Source: Sitta carolinensis
Lineage: Eukaryota; Chordata; Aves; Passeriformes; Sittidae
Direction of reading: 5' to 3'
DNA: 64,000 nucleotides
NCBI GenBank assembly: GCA_032173965.1
Contig: JAVUNC010000006.1
Coordinates: 32,273,870 to 32,337,869 of the forward strand
Positions within the stretch are counted from its first letter, which is position 1. Every line of letters starts with the position of its first letter. Below the pieces are notes generated by a model, which worked only from the letters and a program-made list of their open reading frames with translations, was not told where the DNA came from and did not search any database. This document shows, in pieces, positions 24,827 to 38,951 of this stretch. The translations under genes were made by a program, and so were the position numbers.

Positions 24827-27800
24827 GTTGTTTTGTTCGGTTAATCAGGGTTTTCTTAAGATCTCTCTGGATACAGGACAAGGGGTGATAGGAAGTTTTA
24901 GACTTGCTTGAGTTTTTCTGTTTCTTCCCACTATAGAGAAAAAAGTTGCTAATTGACCTAATGTTTGTTAAAAGAACTTGCGCTCAGTCTTCTTGCAGAA
25001 GTTGTTTGGTTATTGACATTGGAAAGAAGACAGAGTATGAATTTTTACTGGCTAAATTGCATTTCTTCTTGTGAAGGTAGACAGTCTTTTTGATGTATTC
25101 ATTGTTGGCCTTTCAAAACGTTAAAACATTATGTGTATCCTTATCATTATCAAAAGCATTAAAGAACATAAGAGATCCTTATTCAACAACTGTGTGTATG
25201 AAGAGAGGAAGCACCATGTTCTGGTTGCTAGTACAGCTAAGGGATGCTGTAAAATCCTTGTCTAAGCTGCAGATGACAGTATCACTCATCGTGAGTTTAA
25301 TTTAAGAATTTTAATTTAAGAATTTGGAGGTTGCACCTGTGTGACTCCTGTGAAGTCCGGAAGTGTTAGTTGGGTTGACCCTGGTGACAGGAGCCTATTT
25401 CTGCAGGAGAAGGACGCCCTTCCTGTCCACACCCAGGCATAGCCAAGAGGGGCCATTCTCAGGTGCTGAGAGATGCCAGTGTAGCTGAGGAGGTCTGGGA
25501 AGCTGATATCCATCTGTCTCAAAACTGTTTGGAAACTAATTAGTACAGCAAGTTTTATTCAGATTTTGTTTTAACCGGCCAGATCTTAATACTTTTCAAG
25601 TCCTTCACACCCTTTAATTTTGGGAAAGTTTGAAGCATTATTTCATTGCCCATCCCAAAGATGGCTCTAGAGCAGTTTATTTTTAATGCAGGATCTCAGC
25701 TTTTTTCATGCACAGTGAGTCCTTTGCTTTTATGCTGAGGCTGATTACGAAAGCCTGTTGCAGAAGGGGCTGGATGCCCACAGCAAGCGCTGATGAGACC
25801 CCCTTGCTGCGTCACTCAAGCCAGTAAACAGCATTGTCATTTAGGCACTTAATTATGAACTGAATGTTCATTTGACCTCTTATATTCTCATTTCGCTAAT
25901 GAACCAAAGCTTAGGAGGAGTGACTGACTTCGGAGCTGCAGCAGTTCGGGCTCTTTGAGCCAAAGTTTCCACTCATTTAATTTATCATATTAATGATCAG
26001 TTTTGGAGCCTAAACACAGGAGCTGCATGGAAAATACAACGTAATGTGCTAATGTGATGGCCATGTGACTGAGAGATTGGCAGGGGCTGCCCATTTCTTC
26101 ATGGCTTTCTGGTCCTGCTACACATGTGTATTCTTGCATGCAGCATCCTTAGAGAAGAATGAAGGGGCTGTTATGGATGCAGAAGTGGCATTTAGGAATT
26201 CTGGTTTTATAGACAGGGTCCAAACTTGGGTTCTGGTACTCAGATAATATTGATGCCCATAGGCTTTTTTTTTTTACTGCTTTATGTTTTTCTTGACTAA
26301 AACTGAAATGTGTTCCTACTGCATTCTAGCAAGGATTTATTCCTATTTTTTTAGTGTTTGAGTGTCCCATGTTTTTAATTATTTCTCTAGATGACGCCCT
26401 TAAGTTAGGCTTGAGGATGAAAGACAAGTGAAAGCCAGAGGATTTATTTCAAAGTTGTGACATGCTTTTCTATATATGAACATGGAAAATTTTGGTGGAG
26501 CAGGCCTTGAATCTTGGTATTCTCTTTTCAAGGTGACCATTGGAACTACCTGACCAAATTTCTTTCTTCACATCTTCTTCTTCTCTCCTTCACGACGTTA
26601 GAGCAAAAGTTTAACAATGTCCCCTAACAATTCATGTGAACTCCAACATTTATATACTGCTTTCTCTGTAGTAAACCTTTACAGGCTGATAATTACCATG
26701 AAGTTACAGATGCATCTTTTACCCCAGCATGTGGTGTTCTCATGCTTGGTGGCAGGTGGTTCCCCTCTGGGTTTGCACGTGCTTGTTGGTGTTCTGCACA
26801 GTGCACAGCAGTTGGTGTGAAGGTTAACTGCAATCAGATTTCGGTTTGGCTTGACTTGGGATTTTTTAAATGCAAGAAGAACAAAATCTTTGTAGACTGA
26901 AAAAAAGCTGCTTTGTTCTACTTTTCTCCCATTTGTGAACATGTACTTTTTGATGTCTCATGTTGATCATCTCTATGAATTATTAGTTATCATCTTCAGG
27001 TAGAAATTGTTTTTTTTATTAAGGGCTTTGGAGTTACCTCAGTTAAGATTTAAATTAGCTGTGCTCCCTCTGGCTTTTTGTACTATGCTTTCAGTTCATT
27101 GAGTTTGTTATAGAAGTTTTGTTTATTTTGTTTTGAGTGTGTGTTTCTAGAAAGAAGATAAAGTGAAGCTGGGAAGGAAGAAAACTTCCTACTTGATGGA
27201 AGAGGGTAATTAATGATGAACATCTCCAGGAAGTATAATTTGTTTTCTTTGAGAAATGTATGCTAATAAAGGCTTTCTGCTTGCATGCATAAATGAATCA
27301 GATTAAATTTTATCCCAGCATGAACCTGCTGTAAATTCATGCTCTTCAGTTCAGTTCTCAGAATCATCCCAATGTTATTTTAACAGAGAGCAGTGCTGTA
27401 TCTATTGTCTTGAAATCCTGTCTGCTGTGTGTACAGTTCTGAAAGAGCTTTGTGAGGTAGAGAAGAAGACCAAGGAAGAGCTTGCCAAGGGCATGGATGA
27501 GGCATATTTATCTTGTGTGAATGTAGATCATAGGAATATGTTCTGCAAGAGAAAGAAATCAGAGAGTTAATAAAAACAAAATTAGAAATAGGACAGCAAT
27601 CAGATTCTGTGTTTTCTTTCTGCAAAGGTCATAGAGGAATGAGGCAATTAATTGCCTAACCTTTAAATGTGGCTTATAATGGAAGCTCTGTGATATCTGA
27701 GAGTGTAAGCTGCCTTGATTTGAAGCAAGCTGAAGCTGGTGTCTTCCGGAGTTACAGCTTGATAAATAAGCCATTCTGACCTGCTCCTGGAACATTGCTT

Positions 27801-30800
27801 TCCTTCTTTGTTCTCTATTCACAGTTTCCGTTTTCTTTGGTGTTTGGTCATCTCCATCTAGGCTTGGTTTCATTGCATGAGCAGAGGAAAGCATTGTTGT
27901 TTAGTCTCATTCTTAGACATGAGTTAGTAAGACTAAGAGGAATGAATGAGTGACAGGTGCTTTGCTGGGCACTTTCCCTCCACTTCTTAGTCTTTCTTCC
28001 CACCAGAGCATGGGAAGTGCTGAGGCCTTTTAAGTCCCGAAATAGCCCCAAATCTTCCTTGGGCAGTTCTCCCCACTGCACATGGGCACTGGCTGCTATC
28101 AGCATGTGCTTAGGAGCTGATCCATCACTTAAGGCTTCTTTGGGAACCCCAAAGAACAATAATATCCTGTTGACTAGGATTTTACCATTTCTATTCCTCA
28201 GCTGGGCAGCCACCTCCTCTGTCTGCTCCTTAGTTACCAGTCTGTAAATCTGTCTTTGGACCGCATTGTCTACTGCATGGTTGACAACATGATTTTCAAT
28301 TTCAAGATGAATTTGCTTGAGACACTTAGAACAGCAAATACACTGATGATGAAAGGTGTCAGCTTTTTTTTTTTGTTAACCTGTTCATTTTTTGGACACC
28401 AGACAAAGAGAGTGGCAGGAAGCCAACCTAAAAAACATGGGCTTTCATTAGGAAACAGTACAATAACAAGAGGAAAACAATCAGATCCCTTTTGGATATC
28501 TGATTGTGAAGAAGTGCTGACATACACCTGTCAGATTAAAGATTGAATCCTGCCACCATATACTGTCCTGGAAGTTTGTTTCCTTCTTTTTTTTTTTCCA
28601 CCCATTTTTTTTTCTGCAGCAGATTTTCAGTGTTCTTGAGTAGAAAAGGTATCCGTTTCTTCCAGAAAAATCCTTCCCTGGCTTTGAAACATAAGGAAAA
28701 GCTCAAATTTAGCCTGGTATTTTCTAAGCTGTTTTTTCAAAGGTGAGGTTTTTAAGAGGAGCTGTAAAATTTACTTTGAATAGAAAAAATACAGTCTAAC
28801 CTGTGGGAGTCAGCTATAGTGAAGTGAAAATAAAGTAATTATTTCACTGCAAGCTTTTTTGAAGGTTTTTGAGGCTCCTATCAGAAAATGAAGTGTGATA
28901 ATAATGGAACTTAGTTACAAAATCCTACTGCTTTGGTTCCAGTACGGATAAACCACTGTGGACAGAGGGGAGTAAATCTGATCTGAATCAGAAGAGGCCA
29001 TTGCTCTCCATTGGAGCTAATTTTAATGTTTTGAACATGGAACACTTAGTTCTGTAATTCTGCTTTTGTCCCTTCCTGCATGACCAGAGACCGGTTCTTT
29101 TTTGACGACCTTGCTAGTATATCCGCCAAGGACGCACCGTACAGCTCTTGGCTTCCTGGTTCCTTCTTTCCTACACTTTGGAATGTGATGGTTCTGCCCA
29201 CCTCCCTTCTCCTGTGCTATCACTCACCAGCTCTGCCTTTTGAGGTTTTTCAGTGCATGTATGTACTTCTTGTTAAAGTACTGCAAGTAAAATACGTGGC
29301 ATGTTCAGCAGTTAGAAGTGAACTAGAAATACTCAGAGAAACCAGTATATTATCTGAAACAATTTTTTAATTATAGTGAAAGCTTTGTGCTTATAGAAAG
29401 TTTGGGGTATTTTTGGTACCATCTGGTTACCTAAGCTTGGACAACAAATCACTTCTGACATAATGACGACAGTGTATAATATTATGTTCTTCTAACCCAT
29501 GTCTCATTAATGTGGAAGCACATGGATTTTCCTGCAAAATGTGGATTCACCATCTGTTCTAGTATTCTTTGCATGAAGTTAAAGACCACTCTTTGGGTTG
29601 TGATTGCAATGGACCCATTTTGCTTTTACTGCCTTCTCTCTTGGACCAAATGGATAGGTCACAGAACAAAATAAATCTACACCAAATACTACTTAACTGC
29701 TAATTCTTATTTACCTTACATCCAATATGGGACCTAACAACATTTATAGATTAAGTGACATTTTTCTGTTGTTCCTATTTTCACTTCTTTATGCTTTGAC
29801 ATTCATTGGCTTATTTGGGCTGGAACCTCCGGCCTTGGGGAGACTGAATTCCTTGTATGCCCCTTGTAGATGTCAAAACCTAAAGGACAGTAGCTTTAAG
29901 AGATAAAATGTTATGGCAGGTTTAAAAAAAGATGTAGGAGGGAGTTGCCCTTTGAGTGTGTTGCAGCTTAGTTTGAAGCATGTTGCACATCAGTTATAAA
30001 GTAGCTTAGAGGTTATTTGCCTGTTGAGCTAGGAATGGCGTTTTAGTCTGATCGAAGGCTGGGGATCCTCAGCTTCTCTGTGCTTCCCCATCGATGTATG
30101 AACTGCTATTTAAATTCTCCTGCCTTCATTGTGACTCCTTTTATATTTATGGAATAATAGTTAAGATTCTTATATAGAAGTTATTGCAAAGCAGTCTGTC
30201 TTTTTACCATTATGTAATTTGAAGTATTACAAAAGTGTTTTATATGCTCTGAAACTTTATACCACTATCATATTAACTGATAGCTTCATTCATGCCCACA
30301 AGCTGGTACTGATGATTTCCCCATGAAACCTGTCAAGCTCAAGCATCTTTGATCATCTTATTCTTTCTTCATCTCTGTCAAGTTCTTCTTTTTCATACTC
30401 TTGGCACTGAGAAATAGATGGAACATCTTTAATTAATAAGTATATTAGCAGTAGAAACTTAATCTGCTTCAGTAAATTAATTGATGTAGTATGACTGAGC
30501 AAAGTACAATTAAGGGACAGATTCTGTTTTCTTGTACTTTCAGTAGTTTTACTTCTGCAATCTCATGGAGATAAGCTGCTTTGTCAAAGATACAGATCTG
30601 TGTTTTATTAATGACTTTTTATGGTAATTTTGATACATCAATAAATAATGCTAAAGGAGAAAGAAAGTGCTCTAAAAGACTTTTTTTTTTATTGATGAAT
30701 TCAGAGTATCAGTTGAGGGGTTAGACTTGTCTAAGGGTACTGCAGGGAAAGACAGTTTAAACAAGACAACAAGAAGATGCTGGGGCTGGAAGGGAACTGC

Positions 30801-33800
30801 AGGGGCTGGAAACTGGACAAGCTGGTGGAGAAGCATGGTGTCTGATCCCTATGCTTTGGGGACAAGTCCATCTTTCTTCAGACACAGTGGATGACTCTTA
30901 GTGGATTAGGTAACAAATTTGAAGCAGCAATATCAAAGCCTTTCTTAGGTCTTTTAAGGCAAAATTCTGGTGAGGTTTAACAAAGAAGACTAGTGGCTGG
31001 TGGAGGCCAGCAGGATATTATCAGATAATTGGCTGGAGTATCATTTTCTGAAATGGGAAAATGTCAGTAGGAGAGACTTGAACATGTTAAGTAGAAAAAA
31101 TCCTATGATTTTTCCTACTGGGATGAAAAAATCCAAAGCTGCTCACTGGGGATGTGGAGGAGGAGGTAGTTATAGAAAGCTAAAAGATTTTGATGCTTTG
31201 TTCGTAACTTAAATCCACCAAACCATGCATTTGTGCAAACCTCAGTAACTATAAGCTCTTAAGCTTGCCTTCATCCTTCCTACTTGTCATATGGATTTCT
31301 TTGCGTGCAACTGGGATCTGATCTTGCACCCACTGAATTTTTTGCCATTGAGCTCAGTGAGGCTAAATCTGGGTACTGCAGTGGAGGAGCTGCTCATCTC
31401 TGCCTGTCTCACGTGCACAGAGTTGCATGCTAAGGCTCTGAACACACAGTGAGGGTCCTCCAATGGCTTCAGTGTGGCTGCAGCCAGTTTATATAAATGT
31501 ATCTACCTGCAGTTCAAAAACCTGAATGTGCAGAACTACATTCTAGAATTCAGTCTAGATCCTCAGATCAGCCTGATATTCCATGCACTTGTCCTGGGTT
31601 GGCATGTTGCCAGGTGAGCCAGCAGCACACCTGTGCAAGAGGGGTGATGTAGAAGCCCCTGGGTGGATGTTGCAATGCCTTATGCATTCATCTGCCTGGC
31701 TCCAGGAGTCATTCTAATGGCTTCTGGACTATTTCTCAGCAAAGTGATTAGCAAGTCAGAAAGGTCTTGCCTCAAGGCTTTCACAAGCCATGAATTATGC
31801 ATTTTATTCTTTATCCTGCCTTTCCTTTCTCTAACATGCTCTTTCCGATCTGTAATGTCTTATTTTCCCCTCCCATAAAATCTGACAGTCTGGTGCCCAG
31901 AGCAGGGGCACAAGAAAGTCTTTTTATCATCTATTTCCAACGTACAACTTCTAGTTGGTTGGCTGGTTGATTTTTTTTTCAGGTGCTCTTTATGAAAGAA
32001 AGTGCCTGTTGCAACAATGATATCTTTAGGCTATTCAGTGCCTTCCCTTCTGAGAGCAATGCAAATCTGCTGGGCATTCAGACAGCTGCTGTCCTCCTGC
32101 CACCATTAAAACACAGGTTTAGTGTTTATTTACAGCACCATGCAGCCATAAATGTGGCCACTGCCACTCTGGTCTGGTGCAGCTAAGAAATAAAATATGC
32201 TGCCTCAATATGAGTACCTTCAAAAGCTAATGAGAATTAACTTTCCTGAAAGTCAGCCTGGATGCTGGTGTAATGGTTCCCCTGAAGAATGAAGGTGGCT
32301 CTGCTTCAGCTGTTCACAGTTAAATGTAAACTGAATTAAGGTTATCTTTTGCCTCTGCTAGTGTTTTGCATGAGACAAGGCATTAGCAGTGTGGATCTTC
32401 CATTGCATGCTTTAAGTCGACCCAAGTCCTGACAACACAAGTGGATGCAGAGAAAGCAGTGGGGTGGCAGAGGAGGGGAGCCTGAATCCAGACAGCTGGG
32501 CCAAGCATGTGCATTGTACCAGGATCAATACCTGTGGAGCCGGGCTCATTCGCAGCCGCTGGTGCTGGAGGATGTGCTGGGAGGGGCAGGCAGAGGAGTG
32601 GTTTAGCTGGAAAGGCTGAGCACAGAGCCCTGTCCTGCGGGAGCTGTGGGACTGAGGCTCATTTGTCTGTAATTCTGGTTTTTGCTTTTGATACTGCCTT
32701 GAGGCAGGGAGGAGGAGTTATTTGGCTACTCTAAACAAAAATAGGCTAGGTATTAATTTCAAGAGTATTTTCCTGCTTTTCTGTCTCAACAAGAAGCTCA
32801 CTGGGATGCCTGAGCTGCTGTTAATAACAAGGATGCTGGAAAGTGACCACACGTGTATGGGTATGTTTACCCTGCAGCTGACAAAGCAGGGTTATATACT
32901 TAAAAGCTATATATCTATAGTGGTTTTTGTAAGCAGTTTATTAGGCCTCTCCAGACTTTGAGAATGCTCCAGCAAAAATGCTTGCATTGGCCCCATGGCT
33001 GTACATTACCTGTTCATCTAATGATCCATGGGATGCAATTATTCCTCCAGCCTCACAGAAAACACTCTCCTAATTCAGTCTGTGGCAGTGAGCGTGGAAT
33101 GAAAGATGACGTTCAGCCACTTCAGGAGCTTGCTGCTGCCTCCTCTTAGGAGTCCCCAAGGAATCCTGCATGCCTGCAAGGGAGCCAGCTCGTCTCTGAA
33201 ATCAATTATTTGGGATACAGCTCCACCCACTCTAGCGATGGTAATTCTGGGCAGTGTCGGCTGGGGGGTAATTTGGTCCCAAGGCCCATCGTTTTGCTGC
33301 TGAGGATTCTCCATGGTTGCTGGGATTGCAGCATGTGGGGGTGGGGGAGGTCACAGATTCAAAGCCTGTGCTGGCCAAATTGCACAAGCTGTGTTTCCAG
33401 TCCCAGTGTTCTCATGCTTTCTTTGCCCTTCTGCACTGAAAATCTTGTGTAGTTAGCAAAATCAATTATAAGCTGAAGCTGCTCTTGGACTTCTAGTAAA
33501 TGTAGAATTTAATTTTTGGGATGAGAAATATTTGAGTAGTGAATTCAATGCCTTGATAATAAGCAAGGCAAAGTTTGTAAGGAGAGGAAATTCCTTTTTT
33601 TAAGCTAGCTGATAAGTTACTCTGTTGTTTTTCCTGATCCTGTTTGATGGTCTAATAAAAGCTCCTACCTCACCTCAGACTTTTTATGGTGACATGCTTA
33701 TCTGAGCAACAGAAATCAATATTAGCCTAGTGCAAGTGGTCATGTTTCCAGACTTCAGACTATGAAACAGACAAATGTTAATTTGTATAAACCCAGTTTA

Positions 33801-36800
33801 TTTATTGTCCTGCTTATATTGCTTTTTTTAAAAATCTAATTTGTGGCCATTAAGAAAAAAAAATAAATTCTTTCATCTATACAGGGTAATCTCTTGAAAG
33901 TATATCATTGTACTTTCAACAGCTTGGCTACAAATAAGTGAGATTACAGCAGTGACTGACTGAGAATGACAAGTAACTAACAGCATAGCCAAGGCCCAGC
34001 CTGACTGCAGATAAAAAAATGTGAAATTTGGCCTTGAGAGGTAGCAAATGGATAAATTAAACTACAGCTGTAAGCAGGAGAACACTGTTCAGCTGTACTG
34101 CCATAACCTGAGTTTTTCCAGTGATGTCCAGTCCCTGAACAAAGTCAACCATCTGTGCTTCATGGTAAAAAGCAATAAACATAAAATACCTATCCAGTCT
34201 GCAGCTTGCTAGTAATGCCAGTATGTATAATGTATCAAAACAAGAAGTTTCACTGCTTGAAATGCAAATATTAAAAATCATATATACATTTTCCCTAGTT
34301 TATTTGACTGTGTAGGGCGAGGCCTATTTAAAGTTCATCCTTCATTAGCTTATTTATGCATGGGGAGTCCTTGAGGAGTACTTCAGGAGGAGACATGAGC
34401 GAAGGCTGGGAGATGCCTGAGGATTTCCTCAGCCCTTGCCAGGCTGTTGACATTGTCCCAGGATCATTCATTCCCAAAACTAGTGCTGGGATTTAATTCA
34501 CCTTTTCTGTTCTTTCAATGGCTAGCAGAGCAAAGTGGAAATGTATTTTAATTTGCTAAAGCAATATTTGAGGTACTACCAAAAGCCCCATGTCTGGGAG
34601 GACACTGGTATAAGCAGTATGGAGATAGATTGAACTGCTCGCTTCCAAACTACTTCAGCAAATGTTTCCTTGATCAGTACAGTCTGCTCCTATCTGCTGT
34701 CACTGTAGCTGCTGGTACGCCTGGAAGGTCCCTCCTGTTGATTTAGCCCTCATTAAAGCTGTGCCTTTCTCACAGCTGTGACAATTAATGACAAACCCTT
34801 CGGGTTGTGGTGCTTTGCAGGGGCTGGATGTGATCCCTGAACCTAGCTGCCCTGTCTCATAAGACCCCCGGGACTCTCTTTACAATTTCGGCTCACTGGG
34901 TGGCATTTCTCTTAAGCCCTAACCAACTGGAAGTTGGACCTTCTCAGCTGGTCATGTAGACTTCCCTGCAGCTGTGACTTTTCCCTGGGTTTGATGGTTG
35001 TTTGCAGTACATGAGAATGTGAAATGCTAAATGGCGGGGTGGGAAAGCACTCTGATTTGCTGTGAGAGAATTAGCCTTAATTTCAGCCTCTGCTGTAACT
35101 CTGCAGACACAAAAAAAGGTTTGGGGCCAGCAATGTAAACACTGCAGGCTACAGTGTAAGCCCTGCAGGTACCGAGGTGGCAGCACTAGCAGGGGGGAGA
35201 CAGAGGTCGCCCCGATTTCCTTTTGGCAGGGTCAGCCAACACTAATCCTTCTCAGCCAGGGGAAAGTTGCTCTGTTCACTCGCGGGGAGCCCTTGGTCAC
35301 GTCAGCCCATGTTTATGCACCGAACACAGAATGAGAGCACATAAAAGAGCAGTGTTGTCAGCTGAGCCCCCCCTCCCCGCCCTGTACAAACACTGCCTTG
35401 TTTAGCCAGCTTGGCTTGTCATTTTTATTGCATTTTGGTAGGGTAAACTCCTTTTCTTTTTCTTCTATGGCGTTTGTAAAAGACTGTGTTCTATCTATTA
35501 GTTGCATGTAGTACTTGCTTGTTGTGTCTGCCTTAGAAACCCCCATGTTTGTACATCTGCACCATCCCAGGTGAAGGCTGCAAGAGACAATTCCCCTCCC
35601 CTCCTGCTCACTGTGTATTCTGAACTCAACCTGATCTGCCTACCCACATTCCTGCTTTTCTCACTGAATGCAGATTGAATATCAAGTGCTTATACACAGG
35701 TAAAACTATTTGTTATAATGGAGTCCATCAGGTAAATGCTGAATTAACAGGACAATTAAATGAAAAAAAAACCTTGAGTATGATTGCTCATGTAGGCCCA
35801 AAGAGCATTTTTCTGTGGAAAAGAACAATTCTACCGAATCTGAGTTTTTGTTAATCTACACAAGAAACTTGTCAGATGATTGCAGTTTTTGTTTGTTGCT
35901 TCATTCCCTTGGCCTTCCCCATCCCACCAGCTTGAATTCTCTATTAAATATCACTAAATAATCTCTAAAAATCGGGGTGCTGATATTTGCAAACCTGTCC
36001 TTGCAGAGAAGTCACTACTTTTCATTGTAAAGGATGCATATGTGGAGAAGGTAACTCTAGTACTTTCTCCCTGAAAAAAATATTTCCAAGGTCAAGGAGA
36101 GAATTTTTGTGTGCAGAACTTACAAGTAATACTCAAAACATAACTTTGTTGTAGTCATGCTGTTTTTAAGGAACCATTGAAGTGGTATTGCAAAAAAAAC
36201 CCCAACCAGTGAAAAGCTCCCCAACACTCATTCCTGTAGGTGCTGACTCTTCAAGAGCTGCCTGGCTACAGTCTCCCTGTCACTGCTACCTTGGCATGGT
36301 GTGCCACCCTGGACGTGTCTAAACTGTGCTGAGCTTGTCTGTAAAGAGGTGGGAAATGCTTCAGGGTAGAAGCTTTGTGTGTGTGTGTAGCTATGCAGTC
36401 TGGATCAAACTGTCCTTGATTTTAAGTTGTGCTAATAATTAACCCTCAGCTTGTAGTAACTATTCTGCATAATGATAACCACACTGCTGGCTCCTGGCCA
36501 CAAGGTTATTGAGTATGTACTGCACAGCATATCCCTTCCACTCTGTGTCTGGGAGCTGATGTCTGTGAATGTGAATTACTGCGAGAGTCTAAATTAGGCA
36601 CACTTGCCAGTATCTTTTTCCAAAATCTAATACTTTATACGCAGATACCAGTTCATCTGTCCTTTGACCTGTTATGTCAGACTTGAAGAGTATTCTTCTT
36701 GCAGAGACTTCATCAAAGCTCTTGCACACACACTGTGGGCTGTGCTGTCGTGTTTGTGTTAGCAGTGGTGCTTTTTCATGTTAAACTGGTTTGACCATGA

Positions 36801-38035
36801 ACTGTATGAGATTAAGTCCACGTCTGTTTTATCTAGATTGCTTTTTCCTTCTTCTGTGTTACGTGATGGTGAGTAAGCAAAGCAGCAGTTGGGTCTCCGT
36901 GTTGCTAATCACGCTTTCTCCAATTCCTTGAGGTCTGAAGGATGTAAACAGGCAGAGAGTGTTTATTGCTGCCAATCACTGATGCTTTGGCAGCTCACAT
37001 AGAAAATATTACTAAGAGGTACAGGAATTAACGTAACTTTTGTTTATGCTTAAAATATCATTTGCTTTAAATTTCATCTGCCTCTTCTTGTCAGATGCTT
37101 TTCCCTAACAGCATTCCTCAAATGATTTTCATCAAAGCTGAAACCCTGGCACAAGCGATGTGGCTGCAGATCTCCATGACTGACTGTCACCCTGGTGGCT
37201 GAAACTCAGCAATGGGAAACTTTTCACTGCAAACCAAAGGGAGCTCACGCAGCTGGGGAAGGGGAGCAGATAACATGCCCTGCCCTGAGCAGTGACCCTG
37301 CACAGTGACCCTGTGTGGTGACCCTGCATCTCACCCCACAGACCAGCCATCCTGAGTCTCCCACCAAGCTGATTTATGGCCTCTCTTTAAGTGCATGTGT
37401 GAAGGAAAGGGAAACTGAGCTGCAGTTAATCTCATGTTTCTAAGCAACCAGGTAATTCTCTGCAGCTGATCCCTAAAGGGAAATTCCTGTTTTCCTGCAC
37501 CCCTGCTCAGAGGATACCTTCCTCTTTGCCTTCTCCAGCTCCTGGACAACAGGCAGTGGAGTCTGAGGAGGTTCACAGCTTTGCAGTGTTTGTCCAAATG
37601 CTGTGGGGGAGGGCAAGGAAGCACAAAAAGGGCACTTTGTTAATGGTCTGTAACAGGTAAGGAGGTGTTCCTTGCAAAATCAGTAGAATAGAGGGAGCAT
37701 GGAAAGTTTAAATTTTTGTCCCAGAGTTAAATGGAAAATCATAGTCAGAAGTGGGGTGGGGGTGTCCTGTGCTCCAGGAAGCTAAAAAATGTCTGAATAG
37801 TATATTGCCAATCCTGTTTACAGTGAAACCTGTTTGCTGTTAAGTTTTGGTGATAGAAGTGACTGAATTCTATTCTGAGTCTGTTTGACCCCCTCGCACT
37901 GACTATAGGGAACTAGCCTTTTATTGATAAAAAGTTCCTGGACCTCAGACTGTAGAAATAGGAGTTACAGGAAATTGAGATGAAATGAGATCTCTGAACT
38001 TCTCCACTTGGGAGAATGGATGCTGGGCTGGAGCT
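24827..38035. other. Intron 1, unremarkable unique DNA
   Basis: About 13 kb without a supported gene. It contains short homopolymers (T11 at 26265-26275, T10 near 30681), a tandem TTTAATTTAAGAATT doublet at about 25297-25325, a short (TG)n at 36376-36388, and a 13-14-bp GTGACCCTG triplet repeat at about 37289-37330. A small cluster of CpG dinucleotides at 29089-29142 is unusual for the surroundings. No clear transposable element was recognised in this span. Confidence 0.45.
37289..37330. repeat. Short tandem repeat of AGTGACCCTG
   Basis: Three consecutive 13-14-bp units with the core GTGACCCTG, slightly diverged. It is too short to be called a minisatellite array. Confidence 0.7.
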
Positions 38036-38044
38036 TATTATTAC

Positions 38045-38101
<57 letters not shown>
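38036..38101. repeat. (ATT)n trinucleotide microsatellite
   Basis: About 22 nearly perfect TTA/ATT units spanning 66 bases, with one C interruption near the left end. Length variation between individuals is likely. On the opposite strand it reads as a poly-isoleucine or poly-asparagine-type frame, which is a translation artefact. It lies about 170 bp before the tRNA-derived SINE. Confidence 0.97.
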
Positions 38102-38271
38102 GTTGGGGTTTTTTAAGTCACATGACAGGCATTTATACTGCAGGGACCTCAATGTGCTCAGCTCCACCACTGAAGGTGATGTATGGTGAACCCAGAGATG
38201 TGCTGGAATGGTGACAGGAATTGGACAATGAACTCTAGTCACAGCTCCAGCCCCAGGGGGAAGGTCAGTAC

Positions 38272-38418
38272 CTGACCCTGGAATTAGCTTATTTGGTTGG
38301 AGCATGGTGCTAATAATGCCAAGGTCACAGATTTGATCCTGGTGCAGGTCATTCTCATAAGAGTTGGACTCAATGATCCTCATCAGTCCCTTCCAACTCA
38401 GAATATTTTGTGATTCTG
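38272..38418 (+). mobile_element. tRNA-Ile-derived SINE with CR1 tail (TguSINE1-like)
   Basis: The 5' part follows a tRNA-Ile(AAT) gene. A D-arm-like TTAGCTTATTTGGTTGGAGC is followed by the anticodon-arm string GGTGCTAATAATGCCAAGGTC and a T-arm-like GATTTGATCCTGG. It runs into a CR1-type 3' tail containing GAGTTGGACTCAATGATCCT and CCCTTCCAACTCAGAATATT, and ends TGTGATTCTG. This is the design of the songbird SINE described in zebra finch, which borrows CR1 machinery for retroposition. Substitutions in the A and B box regions indicate it is inactive. It is in CLMN sense orientation. It is not a functional tRNA gene because acceptor-stem pairing is lost. Confidence 0.88.
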
Positions 38419-38951
38419 CTCTGGGAAGCAGTGCTGGATAACTTGAGAAATGCTTCTGTTGAAGGCTGCCCATTTGAACAAATGGAACTACTGGTTAGAG
38501 GAGGGGTGGGGGGGAACCCTAAAAATTCAACAGTAGTCAATAGGACGGAAAATAGTTAATAAAAATGAACATGCTATGTAGGACAGGCACATCACTGTCA
38601 TGAGGTTTGGGGTTTTTTGACTTGCCTGGTGTTTTGTAATCTGGAGCTTAGCTGAGAAACTGTCCCTGTTGGCCTTTGTCCTGTTTATTGACAAATGTGT
38701 GCTATTGTTTACTGTTGAGGACACCAAGTCCACTTCCATTTGGCCCAGATAAGATTCTGTGTCAAATGGACATTTAGGTGTGATCCAGCATTCTGTTCAG
38801 AAAAGTATGTGCTAAAGCATTCTACACAGACATTTTATAGCTTGGGTAACCAGATACTGGGAGCACAATTCTTTGGAATAAGCCTGATGCATTTAAGCCT
38901 GTAACTGGCATGTACTTTTACAAAGTGAAGTATGGAAATAGGTAAACTTTA

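Noticed and set aside
38281..38352. tRNA-Ile gene
   Set aside because: The anticodon-arm and T-arm resemblance is clear, but the acceptor stem is lost and the sequence continues into a CR1 tail, so it is a SINE.
37913..38473. 186-codon minus-strand frame with a poly-Ile run
   Set aside because: It is open because it crosses the (ATT)n microsatellite and the SINE. No protein similarity was seen.
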